Positions 24,975 through 33,595 of a DNA stretch of 64,000 nucleotides are shown piece by piece. The notes under the pieces are model-generated. The model did no database searches and was not told the DNA's origin. It saw only the letters and a program-made list of their open reading frames with translations. This DNA comes from Rhizobium mayense (GTDB lineage: Bacteria > Pseudomonadota > Alphaproteobacteria > Rhizobiales > Rhizobiaceae), in assembly GCF_030272705.1 (NCBI RefSeq), contig NZ_JARFYM010000014.1, positions 1-64,000 on the forward strand, read 5' to 3'. The stretch's first letter is position 1. Every line of letters starts with the position of its first letter. The translations under genes were made by a program, and so were the position numbers.

Positions 24975-26369
24975 CTAACCGACGCGCACCAGCTGCCAGC
25001 GTTCGGAATAGGCGTTATTACCATTCTGGGGAGGGTAATAATGGTAAAGCTTCACCAGAGTACCGTCCGCGCGCGAGCCGCCATAGACGTCAAGAACCGA
25101 ACCGGGCGCGTTCTTGGGACTTAACGTCACCAAACCATCCGGGCGTGTTTCGAGCTTCCATCTTAGATAGTCTTGATGAGACGGGTCGTCGAGAGTGATT
25201 GCCGCTCCATCGCTGGTGCTACCATCGCGAACGGACAAGGCCAAGTCGGAAACACTGAGCGGAGCCAGGCAGAAATAGCCATCCCGGTCGATGTCCCCCA
25301 GCAACCAGCGTTGATTGTCACTTGATTGTGCCTTGGAAATACCGACGTCGCGGTAATAGTCGTTCTCGCGGCCGTACACGGTCAACGCACTGTCTGGCGC
25401 AAGCTTCGGCCGCAGTTCATAAATGCCGCCATCAACGACCCGGTCGGCGACGTTGGTGCTGATAATGGTCGAGATAAGATTGGCCGGCTTCAGCAACGCC
25501 TCGGGAAAATCCATTGGTATAACGCCATAACGCGCGGGCGTCGCTTCGCTGAAGAAATCAAGGAGCCGAGGATTGACAGAGTCGGCTATATATTCCGGTG
25601 TGGGTGTCATCTTGATAGCGGCTGGGGCACCGCCTGTGCCGCTGCTAAAATTGATATAGAGCTTGTCTTTGATTTGGTCCTGTGCCGCGTTCAAAGCCTG
25701 TTTCTTCCAGTGGTCGTATTTTCGTCCGAGCGTGGCGTATCCCCAGGCATCGAACTCATCTTGTACGTTGTAGACGACCCCGTCGCTATTTTTGCGTTCG
25801 AAGGTTTGGTCGCCCGGCCAATCAGTCACATTGATGCCAACCTCACTGTCGTCGAAGCGGCGCAGTAACACTATGCGGCGGCGAACCCGACCCAGCTTCG
25901 GTATTTTCTTTTCGGTATAGAAGAAGTCACGGTAGCGTGGATCGCTCACGCTGGCGGAAACCAGTTCCGAGAACAGCTTGACGTTGTCGTCTTTCCTCCG
26001 GTCATTGTTGATCGACATTATGATGCATTCGGAGGTGTGTTCCGCGAGAAACTTGCAGCACTCGCTCAGCACATAATCGAAAGTATGGTTCAAGCTGACC
26101 GAGCCATGGCAGAGAACCAGGTTCTGGCCGCCGTAATCAAGACTTGCGTATAGACGCACGTCGATGAAGCGAATGCCGCGATTGAGTTGATCTTTCAATG
26201 GAAGGTGCTGGCACAGTGACAGATTGCGCCCTTCCATCACGGAATCATTTTCCGCGAGGTATGTCATGGTATCGTGCGTGCCGGGTATGGTCAGTTCCGT
26301 CAGAAACCTGTCGTCGCCGATATGGTGCATCCAATCGGTCGCGATTTCTCTGCTTCTCGGTCTAGGCAT
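24975..26369 (-). CDS. PI-PLC-like phosphodiesterase with C-terminal ricin-type lectin-like domain
   Basis: The 464-residue protein has an N-terminal phosphatidylinositol-specific phospholipase C X-type domain. Catalytic His residues are H32 in LTIPGTHDTMTYL and H88 in LVLCHGSVSLN; the D70-V-R72 pair in GIRFIDVRLYAS fits the family. Residues 310-464 look like a beta-trefoil with QRWLLGDIDRDGYFCLAPL and SERWQLVRV, a ricin-B pattern of sugar binding. No signal peptide or transmembrane segment is visible, which is unusual for this class. ATG 26369 is supported by AAGGAG five bases upstream. It is an isolated gene between aat and DUF1062 and looks like an insertion into a conserved gene order. 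The substrate is unknown. Confidence 0.85.
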   Translation of the reverse strand: MPRPRSREIATDWMHHIGDDRFLTELTIPGTHDTMTYLAENDSVMEGRNLSLCQHLPLKDQLNRGIRFIDVRLYASLDYGGQNLVLCHGSVSLNHTFDYVLSECCKFLAEHTSECIIMSINNDRRKDDNVKLFSELVSASVSDPRYRDFFYTEKKIPKLGRVRRRIVLLRRFDDSEVGINVTDWPGDQTFERKNSDGVVYNVQDEFDAWGYATLGRKYDHWKKQALNAAQDQIKDKLYINFSSGTGGAPAAIKMTPTPEYIADSVNPRLLDFFSEATPARYGVIPMDFPEALLKPANLISTIISTNVADRVVDGGIYELRPKLAPDSALTVYGRENDYYRDVGISKAQSSDNQRWLLGDIDRDGYFCLAPLSVSDLALSVRDGSTSDGAAITLDDPSHQDYLRWKLETRPDGLVTLSPKNAPGSVLDVYGGSRADGTLVKLYHYYPPQNGNNAYSERWQLVRVG

Positions 26370-26964
26370 CGGAACTCCTTGTGCAATGCTTAAACAAAAG
26401 ATACCGGCGAAAGACTTTGGGTGGGCGGGATTACATTCTCGAACTTGCATGGCAGCATCAGATCATCGAAGACGGTCACACATGTTATATTCAATCATGT
26501 CGCGATCTTTAAATCGAGAAACCAGAGATTTCATGAAACTGAAAGAATAAGGCGATTATCAACCCGGCAGAGTAGCAGCTAGCCGTCGAATTCTCAGCCT
26601 GTATCGCTGCGAAGCTGACGGACGACGAGAACAATTCACCACTGAGGCTTTCCGGGCTTCAAATCCCGGCTGTTCGCTGCTACCGTTTCGCGCGAAGGGC
26701 GTTTGCGCGTAGAGGTTTCATTTTGCCTTTGTAATTACCGGTCTCATCCAAAGCACCCAGCGCATCAGGGTGGCCCAGCGCCGTCTGGTGCATATTCATG
26801 TCCATCGGGTGATGGCCTGAGACCGGTTTGGCATTGTCAAACGCGCCCAGCGCAGCCACTGCTGTCTCAGCTCTTCAGCCGTCCTGCAATATCGCCATGC
26901 CGTGCCCTGACGGGCTTGTCTCACCGCCAGCTTGGTGGACTTCCAAACGGAAGACCAAGACGGT
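26370..26964. other. Intergenic region between the PI-PLC-like and DUF1062 genes
   Basis: These 595 bases lie between divergent genes. The left half is AT-richer than the surroundings and may hold the PI-PLC-like promoter. Open frames on the plus strand between 26700 and 27270 overlap the DUF1062 gene and have no family likeness or ribosome binding site. I see no RNA gene, terminator or mobile-element end. Confidence 0.4.
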
Positions 26965-27594
26965 ATGTGCAACATTCTTCAGGTCCGTTGGACCATTTCG
27001 CGTCGAACCTCGCCTCAGCCATGGATCGCCTGCAGCGGTTGTGGATCACCGAGACCCTTCAGATCGAGCGGCAAAATCAGGCTCAATGCTAACGGCAAGA
27101 GGCTTGATGCGTGGCTTATTTACAAATGCATCGATTGTCAAAAGACCTGGAACCGAACGCTCTTCGAACGCCGGACCGTTCACGACCTCGCCCCCTCCAC
27201 GCTCGAGGCATTGCAGCGCAGCGATCCAGATTGGGTGCGAGCCCAGGAATTCGATCTCGACGGATTGAAGCGAAAAGCCAAACGCATCGAGGAACCGCCG
27301 GATGTCATCATTCGGAAAGTCGCCAGAAATGAGCCAAGCGAATGGACTGTCCTGGACATCGAGATATCAGTCGAGTTCCCCATGAATCTGCGTCTTGATC
27401 GCTTGCTGGCGTCAGAACTGCCGATCTCGCGTTCGCGGATTCAGGCTCTCCACGATGGAGGCAGATTGAAAGCCCAATCGGGCCGTGACGACTTTCTGCG
27501 CCACAGGCCCAAAGATGGGATGAGGATCACCCTCGACTTGTCGGAGGCAGCCGGCCGTCAGGCAATAGGTGAAGCCGCGGCCAATCCGGAATGA
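26965..27594 (+). CDS. DUF1062 family protein
   Basis: The 209-residue protein starts MCNILQVRWTISRRTSPQPW and has a zinc-ribbon-like region with Cys pairs CSGCGSPRPF and YKCIDCQKTWNR. The middle is helical (LDGLKRKAKRIEEPPDVI), and the end, MNLRLDRLLASELPISRSRI, resembles an S4-like segment. This is the DUF1062 pattern. The function is unknown; zinc and nucleic-acid binding is an inference. ATG 26965 is chosen because the conserved protein starts there; GGAAGA lies eleven bases before. Confidence 0.8.
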   Translation: MCNILQVRWTISRRTSPQPWIACSGCGSPRPFRSSGKIRLNANGKRLDAWLIYKCIDCQKTWNRTLFERRTVHDLAPSTLEALQRSDPDWVRAQEFDLDGLKRKAKRIEEPPDVIIRKVARNEPSEWTVLDIEISVEFPMNLRLDRLLASELPISRSRIQALHDGGRLKAQSGRDDFLRHRPKDGMRITLDLSEAAGRQAIGEAAANPE

Positions 27595-27667
27595 AGCTAA
27601 AACTATGCCCGCAGGAGCAAGGCTTCTGCGGGCCGTACAAATTTGCAGTTCATTTTCTTGAAAGCCA

Positions 27668-28108
27668 CTACTTGGCGCCGGCGCTGTCCGGCGGCGGGAC
27701 ATCCGACTTCTGCTTGCACTCTTTCAGCCAGACGTCATAGATCGGATGTTCGACGGCGTTGAGGCCCGGGCTGTCGGCGAACATCCAGCCGGTGAAGATG
27801 CGGCGGATGCGGCGGTCGAGCGTAATCTCGTCCACTTCGACAAAGCCATCGACCTTCTGCTGCTCGGTATCGTCACGGGAATAGCAGGCCTTCGGCGTCA
27901 CCTGTAGGGCACCGAACTGCACGGTCTCGTTGATGTAGACATCGAACGTGGTGATGCGGCCAGTGATCTTATCGAGGCCGGAAAAGACGGCGACGGGATT
28001 GGAGATACGGGCCGCCTCAGCGGAGGGCGGCAACAGAGCACCCATGGCGACGGCGAGCGCTACTCCCGACATCGCACGCAAAGAAGCGCTCCGCGTGAAA
28101 AACGTCAT
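27668..28108 (-). CDS. DUF2155 family secreted protein
   Basis: The 146-residue protein has a signal peptide (MTFFTRSASLRAMSGVALAV, cleavage near AEA-A) and the DUF2155 core: AVFSGLDKITGRITTFDVYI, FGALQVTPKACYSRDDTEQQ, EVDEITLDRRIRRIFTGWMF and HPIYDVWLKECK. Two Cys are conserved. The family is found across alphaproteobacteria, usually near NDUFA12 as here, and is predicted to be periplasmic; its role is unknown. ATG 28108 is chosen because the signal peptide begins there. It follows the NDUFA12 gene on the same strand, 104 bases downstream. Confidence 0.88.
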   Translation of the reverse strand: MTFFTRSASLRAMSGVALAVAMGALLPPSAEAARISNPVAVFSGLDKITGRITTFDVYINETVQFGALQVTPKACYSRDDTEQQKVDGFVEVDEITLDRRIRRIFTGWMFADSPGLNAVEHPIYDVWLKECKQKSDVPPPDSAGAK

Positions 28109-28212
28109 ATCCGCCAATCTCCGCTTGGTCTCGGTCAAAGCGCCGAGCACGAGCCGGCACATTCTGCGCCTAAAGGCCAATTGTGGCCAAAGGACGGGCC
28201 GGCCTTCTATGC

Positions 28213-28611
28213 TCAGTTGCCCGGGGTCCAGGCATCGTAATCGCCGGTGACGCGCGGACGTTCGCCGGCAACGGACAGCGAGCCCGGCGGACGATAGGCC
28301 TGCGGCGAGCCGGTCGGATTGGCGCGGTGCGACTTCTGCCATTCCTTGGCGACGTAGTTGTCCTTGGTCGGCGGAACGTCGGTGCGATGGTGCATCCAGC
28401 CGTGCCAGCCTGGGGGAATTGCAGAGGCTTCGGCATAACCCTTGTAGATTACCCAGCGCTTAGGAAGACCGTAGGAGGACATGCCGCCCTCATAGTAGAC
28501 ATTGCCGAATTCATCCTCGCCAACGCGCTTGCCGAACCGCCAGGTCGCAAAGCGGGTGCCCATCGTCTGACCATTCCACCAGGTGAAGGTTTGTACGAGT
28601 AAATTCCACAT
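28213..28611 (-). CDS. NADH:ubiquinone oxidoreductase subunit NDUFA12
   Basis: The 132-residue protein is the bacterial NDUFA12 (B17.2) homologue, a supernumerary subunit of respiratory complex I shared by alphaproteobacteria and mitochondria. The diagnostic run is WWNGQTMGTRFATWRFG, VGEDEFGNVYYEGG, RWVIYKGYAEASAIPPGWHG and WMHHRTDVPPTKDNYVAKEW. It binds at the membrane-arm and matrix-arm junction in known structures. The other nuo genes are not in the window, which is normal because this gene is usually unlinked. It is followed by DUF2155 on the same strand. Confidence 0.95.
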   Translation of the reverse strand: MWNLLVQTFTWWNGQTMGTRFATWRFGKRVGEDEFGNVYYEGGMSSYGLPKRWVIYKGYAEASAIPPGWHGWMHHRTDVPPTKDNYVAKEWQKSHRANPTGSPQAYRPPGSLSVAGERPRVTGDYDAWTPGN

Positions 28612-28715
28612 GTCTTTTCCTTATGCCCGTTGGGAGCAGGCGAAACCAGAATTCGATAGTTTGCTTATGCCGCCTGACAGACGGATTGTCCAGAGATTCG
28701 CATGGGAAACGCGCT

Positions 28716-29183
28716 TCATTTCAAGGCCATCTTGAAGCCGAGATGGCTCGGTTTAAAACCCAATCTCTCATAGAAACGATGGGCATCCTTGCGAAGGGCG
28801 TTCGAGGTCAGTTGTACAAGCCGCACGCCGCGGCCTTTTGCCTCGCCGATGCAAAAATTGATCATGGCGGCACCTATCCCCTGCCCGCGCAGATCGGTCC
28901 GCGTCTGCACGGCTTCGATGATCATCGACGAGGAGCCGCGGCCGTTCAGCGAGGTCATGAGCGTGGTTTGGAACGTGCCGACAACTTCGCCCGCCAGTTC
29001 GGCGACGTAGAGTGTCTGGTCGCGAGAAGACTGGATGGTGCGGAAGGCACGGAGGTAGTCGTCATAGGCAGCCGGATCGGTGGTGTCGCCGTGCCCGCCG
29101 AGAGCGTCGGCGGCGAACAGGGCGATAAGAGCCGGGAGGTCAGATTCGTGAGATTCGCGGATAAGTAGATCTTGTGAGGGCAA
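28716..29183 (-). CDS. GNAT family N-acetyltransferase
   Basis: The 155-residue GNAT enzyme has the acetyl-CoA pyrophosphate loop as RTDLRGQGIGAAMINF (Q/R-x-x-G-x-G/A), strand 4 IIEAVQTR and the C-terminal HRFYERLGFKPSHLGFKM. It would acetylate an amine from acetyl-CoA; substrate unknown. The frame begins with TTG 29183, reading LPSQDLLIRESHESDLPALI; no good ribosome binding site is seen and an in-frame ATG is absent nearby, so the start is tentative. It lies upstream of NDUFA12 on the same strand, 104 bases away. Confidence 0.85.
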   Translation of the reverse strand: MPSQDLLIRESHESDLPALIALFAADALGGHGDTTDPAAYDDYLRAFRTIQSSRDQTLYVAELAGEVVGTFQTTLMTSLNGRGSSSMIIEAVQTRTDLRGQGIGAAMINFCIGEAKGRGVRLVQLTSNALRKDAHRFYERLGFKPSHLGFKMALK

Positions 29184-29469
29184 TCTATTGTACCTAGGTC
29201 TTGGATGGGAGCACCGTCCAACACAGATCGCTCAATGCCGCAGGCGATGCTCACGAACATCAATATCGGACACCGGAACCTCGATACAAGGCGGACGAAC
29301 TAATCTAGTGAATGTTTTTTGATGTGTGGCATTTCTTTCAAACGCGCCTCATTGTCATCTCATGCTCAGATCTCTTGAACAGACCATAGGCTCTTTGCAT
29401 CGGAGCAAACAACAGCGACCGCAAGGAAAGCCCTCAACCGAGCTGCGCGAAATAGGTGATTAAGCGGTG

Positions 29470-30222
29470 ATGGCGCTCATAAGCACGGTATGGAGCAATA
29501 GCAGGTTCTTTCGGCGCCTTAGGTCCGCATTTGCTGAGCCGAAGGAGCCAACCATATTCGCGAGCGAAACCTATACGTTTCGGTACTTCATGCCTGAAAT
29601 ATACCTGAAGACGCTCCTGCTCATACCCGTTGCGATTTTCTTTGGGCTAATAGCCATATTGCAGGTCGGCGGCGTTACAGCTCGCTTCGTTCAGATAGTG
29701 ATTTTTACGCTGGCAGCGTTTCGCACAAGCCAGGGCATATCCAGAATTTGGATGGGAAGTCGAACAGGCGTTTTGACTGTAGGTCCCCAGGGCATAATTG
29801 ACCGGCGATTTGGTGGAGCAATCATCCCCTGGCCGGCGATAGACCGAATTGATCTGACTGCGCAACCAGAAGTCCGTCCTATTGCAGGACGCCCTCCAAT
29901 CGCGCGCGTAGTTTATCGGACCGTTTTGCGATCGCTGGCCGCTTCCGGTATCTGTGGCGACGTAGATATTCCACGCGATCTTGGCCTCACCGAATACCGC
30001 GATCAACGCGCCATCAGAATGTGGCTCCGCACCGGAGAGCATATTGAACAAACGACAGCCGCCGCACGACTTAACATCCGTGACTCTGCCAATGGCACCC
30101 AACGCATTTCTATCAAGGTAGCCGATCTCAACGCGTCAAGAGGAGAGATTCTCATGCTCATTGCGGCTCTCCACCAAAAATATGGCGAACACGCAGCAAA
30201 AGGCGGCCTGCCTACTGCGTAG
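29470..30222 (+). CDS. Hypothetical membrane protein
   Basis: The 250-residue protein has two hydrophobic helices near the N terminus (IYLKTLLLIPVAIFFGLIAI and FVQIVIFTLAAFRT), followed by a soluble part that starts GVLTVGPQGIIDRRFGGAII, WPAIDRIDLTAQ and ends with a helix (RGEILMLIAALHQKY). This is the layout of membrane-bound PH-like (STM3941/DUF304-type) proteins, but no named family is recognised. ATG 29470 and GTG 29467 are both possible. Its end overlaps the next gene, read convergently, by 11 bases. Function unknown. Confidence 0.55.
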   Translation: MALISTVWSNSRFFRRLRSAFAEPKEPTIFASETYTFRYFMPEIYLKTLLLIPVAIFFGLIAILQVGGVTARFVQIVIFTLAAFRTSQGISRIWMGSRTGVLTVGPQGIIDRRFGGAIIPWPAIDRIDLTAQPEVRPIAGRPPIARVVYRTVLRSLAASGICGDVDIPRDLGLTEYRDQRAIRMWLRTGEHIEQTTAAARLNIRDSANGTQRISIKVADLNASRGEILMLIAALHQKYGEHAAKGGLPTA

Positions 30223-30715
30223 CCAGCCGCTTCTCGAACACCAGCGCCGGAATACCCGACTGTCCCGGCCCCGCATTCTCGTTGCGGCCGACCTCGGCAA
30301 AGCCATGAGCCTCGTAAAAGGCGATGGCTTCGGCATTTTCGGGCTCGACATCGAGGCGCATGACCTCGGCGTCCGGAAAGCAGGTTTCCAGCTCGGCGAA
30401 GATGTCACGTCCGATGCCGTTGCGCTGCAGCGAGGGGCGGACATAGAGCATGTGCAGGAGAACGGTCTTGGTCATCTGCTCGGACATGACGGCATAGCCC
30501 ATGCCGCCGATATCCTCGCCGTTGTCGGCAACCAGGAACTCAGAATGCGGCTTTGCCAGCCGCGCTCTCAACTTGGCGGGCGATAGAAGAAGGTCGATCA
30601 GTTCGTCGACCTTCGCCGCGCCAAAGTGACGGTCATAGGCGGCGTGCCAGGTCTCCACGAGAAGGTCGCGGACCTTCCCGAGATCCTGTTCGCCGGCCGT
30701 GCGGACGAAATACAC
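30212..30715 (-). CDS. GNAT family N-acetyltransferase
   Basis: The 167-residue GNAT enzyme begins MYFVRTAGEQDLGKVRDLLV from GTG 30715. It has the acetyl-CoA loop VRPSLQRNGIGRDIFAELE, strand MLYV before it, and MRLDVEPENAEAIAFYEAHG, the usual C-terminal motif of the RimI/PhnO type. It lies directly downstream of gatB on the same strand, the start being only six bases past the gatB stop, so it may be cotranscribed. The substrate is unknown. Confidence 0.88.
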   Translation of the reverse strand: MYFVRTAGEQDLGKVRDLLVETWHAAYDRHFGAAKVDELIDLLLSPAKLRARLAKPHSEFLVADNGEDIGGMGYAVMSEQMTKTVLLHMLYVRPSLQRNGIGRDIFAELETCFPDAEVMRLDVEPENAEAIAFYEAHGFAEVGRNENAGPGQSGIPALVFEKRLATQ

Positions 30716-30720
30716 GGCGC

Positions 30721-32226
30721 CTATTCCTCTTCGATGCCGAGCTTGGCCTTGACGAGGGCCTGCACGGCCTGCGGATTGGCCTTACCGCCGGTCGACTTCA
30801 TCACCTGGCCGACGAACCAGCCGGCGAGCGTCGGCTTGGCCTTGACCTTGGCGACTTGATCCGGATTGGCGGCGATAATCTCGTCGACGGCCTTCTCGAT
30901 GGCGCCGGTGTCTGTGACCTGCTTCATGCCGCGGGCTTCGACGATCTCCGCGGGATCGCCGCCTTCGGTGAGCACAATTTCGAACAGGTCCTTGGCGATC
31001 TTGCCGGAGATGGTTTCGGCCTTGATCAGGTCGATGATAGCTCCGAGCTGGGCGGGCGACACCGGAGTCTCTTCAATGGTCTTGCCGGTTCTGTTCAAGG
31101 CGCCCAAGAGGTCGTTAATGACCCAGTTTGCCGCGATCTTACCGTCACGGCCGGCGGCGACCGTTTCGAAATAATCAGCGATCGCCTTTTCCGAGACGAG
31201 CACGGAGGCGTCATAGATCGACAGGCCGAGGTCGCGAACGAAACGCTCCTTCTTGTCGTCGGGCAGTTCCGTCAGATTGGCCCTCAAGGCGTCAATAAAT
31301 GCGTCGTCGAATTCGAGCGGCAGCAGGTCCGGATCGGGGAAATAACGGTAGTCATGCGCATCTTCCTTGGTGCGCATGGAGCGGGTCTCGCCCTTGTTCG
31401 GATCGAAGAGGCGGGTTTCCTGGTCGATCGTGCCGCCATCCTCAAGGATCGCGATCTGGCGTCGGGCTTCATATTCGATCGCCTGGCCGATGAAGCGGAT
31501 GGAGTTGACGTTCTTGATCTCGCAGCGCGTGCCGAACTCGCCTCCCGGACGGCGCACGGAGACGTTGACGTCCGCGCGCATGGAGCCTTCGTCCATGTTG
31601 CCGTCACAGGTGCCGAGATAGCGGACGATCGAGCGCAGCTTGGTCATATAGGCCTTGGCCTCGTCCGACGAGCGCATGTCCGGCTTGGAGACGATTTCCA
31701 TCAGCGCTACGCCGGAACGGTTGAGGTCGACATAGGACATGGTGGCGTGCTGGTCGTGCATCGACTTGCCGGCGTCCTGCTCCAGGTGCAGACGCTCGAT
31801 GCCGATTTCGATGTCCTCGAACTGACCCTGGCGATCCGGACCGAGCGAAATCACGATCTTGCCTTCGCCGACGATCGGATCCTTGTACTGCGAGATCTGA
31901 TAGCCTTGCGGCAGGTCGGGATAGAAATAATTCTTGCGGTCGAAGACCGAGCGCTTGTTGATCTGAGCCTTCAGGCCGAGGCCGGTGCGCACCGCCTGCT
32001 TGACGCATTCCTCATTGATGACGGGCAGCATGCCGGGCATGGCGGCATCGACCAGCGAGACGTTGGAATTCTGCGGCTTGCCGAACTCGGTCGAAGCACC
32101 GGAGAAGAGCTTCGATTTGCTCAGCACCTGGGCATGGACTTCCATCCCGACAACAACTTCCCAATCACCGGTGGCACCGGGAATGAAGCGCTTCGGATCT
32201 GGTGTGCGGACGTCGACAATGGTCAT
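30721..32226 (-). CDS. gatB: Asp-tRNA(Asn)/Glu-tRNA(Gln) amidotransferase subunit B
   Basis: GatB is the tRNA-binding kinase subunit of the GatCAB complex that turns misacylated Glu-tRNA(Gln) or Asp-tRNA(Asn) into the amide forms. The 501-residue protein has WEVVVGMEVHAQVLSKSKLF, the metal-binding cradle block VDAAMPGMLPVINEECVKQA, RKNYFYPDLPQGYQISQYKD, DLNRSGVALMEIVSKPDM and the C-terminal Yqey-like tail (WVINDLLGALNRTG onward). ATG 32226 is chosen as the start of MTIVDVRTPDPKRFIPG. gatA and gatC lie 1.4 to 3.2 kb away on the same strand, separated by a GNAT gene and a YjhX-like gene. The presence of GatCAB implies indirect Gln-tRNA or Asn-tRNA synthesis. Confidence 0.96.
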   Translation of the reverse strand: MTIVDVRTPDPKRFIPGATGDWEVVVGMEVHAQVLSKSKLFSGASTEFGKPQNSNVSLVDAAMPGMLPVINEECVKQAVRTGLGLKAQINKRSVFDRKNYFYPDLPQGYQISQYKDPIVGEGKIVISLGPDRQGQFEDIEIGIERLHLEQDAGKSMHDQHATMSYVDLNRSGVALMEIVSKPDMRSSDEAKAYMTKLRSIVRYLGTCDGNMDEGSMRADVNVSVRRPGGEFGTRCEIKNVNSIRFIGQAIEYEARRQIAILEDGGTIDQETRLFDPNKGETRSMRTKEDAHDYRYFPDPDLLPLEFDDAFIDALRANLTELPDDKKERFVRDLGLSIYDASVLVSEKAIADYFETVAAGRDGKIAANWVINDLLGALNRTGKTIEETPVSPAQLGAIIDLIKAETISGKIAKDLFEIVLTEGGDPAEIVEARGMKQVTDTGAIEKAVDEIIAANPDQVAKVKAKPTLAGWFVGQVMKSTGGKANPQAVQALVKAKLGIEEE

Positions 32227-32313
32227 GAGAGGCTCTTGAAATGCTGTTCTTCTGAACTTTGTGAGGTAGAGCAATTGGCGGTGCGGCGCAAGACTTTCAG
32301 CACCGCGCAGGCG

Positions 32314-32823
32314 CTATATGCCCGTGCCGTATGTCCCGTCGCCGCCATCGACCAGCAGTTTCGAGAGTCCGACCGTCGGCACGTCGCGATCGAGCTTCGG
32401 CGAATAGTCGACGGACAACCAATGGATGGCGTAACCATGCGCCTTGAAGAATTCGATCGCATTGGTGTTGCCGGCATGGGTCTGCACCGCGATCTTCTCC
32501 AGCCCCTGCTCCAGAACATCCTTCTCTATCTGCGCCAGCAGCGCCGAACCAAGTCCCTGCCGCAGATGATCGGGATCGATCCAGAAATCGGAGATATTCT
32601 CGTCCAACGCCTCGCGCGCCGCCCAGCCGGCAACAAGCCCGTTAAGTTCGACGATGGTGATCGTCAGCCAGGCGCCGCGGGTGAAATTCGAGAAGGCTTC
32701 GCTGGCACTTTCCAACAGCGCATCCGTGCCGCCGATCGACCCCATGGCCGTTTGCCACGACCGCAGGCCGATATTGACCAAGATCTCCGTCTCTCCCTCA
32801 CGCGCATTGCGAATATGGATCAT
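32314..32823 (-). CDS. GNAT family N-acetyltransferase
   Basis: The 169-residue GNAT enzyme has the strand IVELNGLVAGWAAREA, the acetyl-CoA loop DPDHLRQGLGSALLAQIEKD, and NTNAIEFFKAHGYAIHW. ATG 32823 is chosen because the protein starts there (MIHIRNAREGETEILVNI) and the upstream frame reads poorly. It lies 87 bases upstream of gatB on the same strand, divergent from the YjhX-like gene at 33109. In E. coli the TopAI toxin YjhX has a GNAT partner YjhQ; whether this GNAT is related to YjhQ is unproved. Confidence 0.87.
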   Translation of the reverse strand: MIHIRNAREGETEILVNIGLRSWQTAMGSIGGTDALLESASEAFSNFTRGAWLTITIVELNGLVAGWAAREALDENISDFWIDPDHLRQGLGSALLAQIEKDVLEQGLEKIAVQTHAGNTNAIEFFKAHGYAIHWLSVDYSPKLDRDVPTVGLSKLLVDGGDGTYGTGI

Positions 32824-33108
32824 CGGGCCCCCGCCGTTTCCAGCAGTAAAACACCGGAAAACGGCTTTTTCCAGCGGCCAAATGGCAACAGGCGCTGGAA
32901 GACTGCCTATGTTTAACAAGGGTGAAACTTGACCACTGGGTACAACCTGCTTTAGGTAGGACCCATGTTTAACTCTTCACAGACCCGGTAAAGGCCCCGC
33001 CCGCAAGCCTTCTTGCGCGCTGGGCCCGAAACGAAGCCCCGACTTCCCGTAGACGGAATGTCGGATCGTTTTGTCGCGCCTTACGGCGCTTTCCGGATCT
33101 TGAAAACC

Positions 33109-33366
33109 ATGGACATTTCCCGCGCCGAACAGCGCATCCTGCATATGCTCGCCCAAGGCGGGCGCATCGAAATCAACCGCTCTGAAAATAAGAAGATCGA
33201 GACCGTCAACTGTTTCACACGCGACGGCTGGCTCTATCCCGGCTTTGGCCTCGAGCTCTTTCGCAAACTCAAACGCCTAAAGGCCATCAAATCCTCCGGT
33301 GGTCATCCCTATCGGATTACCGAGCAGGGATTGAGATTGGTCAGGGCGCAGTTGGATAATCGATAG
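33109..33366 (+). CDS. YjhX/TopAI family protein
   Basis: The 85-residue protein starts MDISRAEQRILHMLAQGGRI and continues NRSENKKIETVNCFTRDGW, YPGFGLELFRKLKRLKAIKS and GHPYRITEQGLRLVRAQLDN. This is the UPF0386 (YjhX) family at its exact usual length. In E. coli YjhX (TopAI) binds and inhibits topoisomerase I and is countered by the GNAT protein YjhQ. ATG 33109 is chosen by homology. A GNAT gene is divergent from it, 285 bases away, and topA lies 12 kb downstream. A toxin role in this organism is inferred, since rhizobial members may have been tamed. Confidence 0.85.
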   Translation: MDISRAEQRILHMLAQGGRIEINRSENKKIETVNCFTRDGWLYPGFGLELFRKLKRLKAIKSSGGHPYRITEQGLRLVRAQLDNR

Positions 33367-33380
33367 GCCGTATCATCCGC

Positions 33381-33550
33381 CCTCGTGGTTCGAGGCTCCG
33401 CCCCTTTCGCTACGCTCAAAGGGCTCCACGCCTCACCATGAGGGCTACTCCCCCTCGCTTGGCGTCAGATGCTCGGCCGCTCCAGACCTCATGGTGAGGC
33501 GCTCTGGCACCGAAGCGACGGCGAAGGTGATAGGGCCTCGAACCACGAGG
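33381..33550. repeat. RIME-type intergenic mosaic element
   Basis: Outer arms CCTCGTGGTTCGAGG (33381-33395) and CCTCGAACCACGAGG (33536-33550) are perfect inverted copies, and inner arms CCTCACCATGAGG (33431-33443) and CCTCATGGTGAGG (33487-33499) are another. This nested plan matches RIME elements of Rhizobium. It fills the space between the convergent yjhX-like and gatA genes. Confidence 0.8.
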
Positions 33551-33595
33551 TCTGGCCCGTCACTTCTCAGCTATCGACCTTTCCAGATATGCGGC

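Noticed and set aside
26560..26700. A tRNA-like fragment near GGCTTCAAATCCCGGCTGTTC
   Set aside because: It resembles a T arm but no acceptor, D arm or anticodon stem can be folded around it.
29184..29469. An upstream extension of the GNAT gene ending at 28716, in another frame
   Set aside because: A frame with MFVSIACGIERSVL exists but it is not in the GNAT frame, so joining them would need a frameshift with no other support.
30553..32916. A 787-codon open frame opposite gatB and the neighbouring GNAT gene
   Set aside because: It mirrors the third-codon-position GC bias of gatB on the other strand, has no family likeness and no ribosome binding site.
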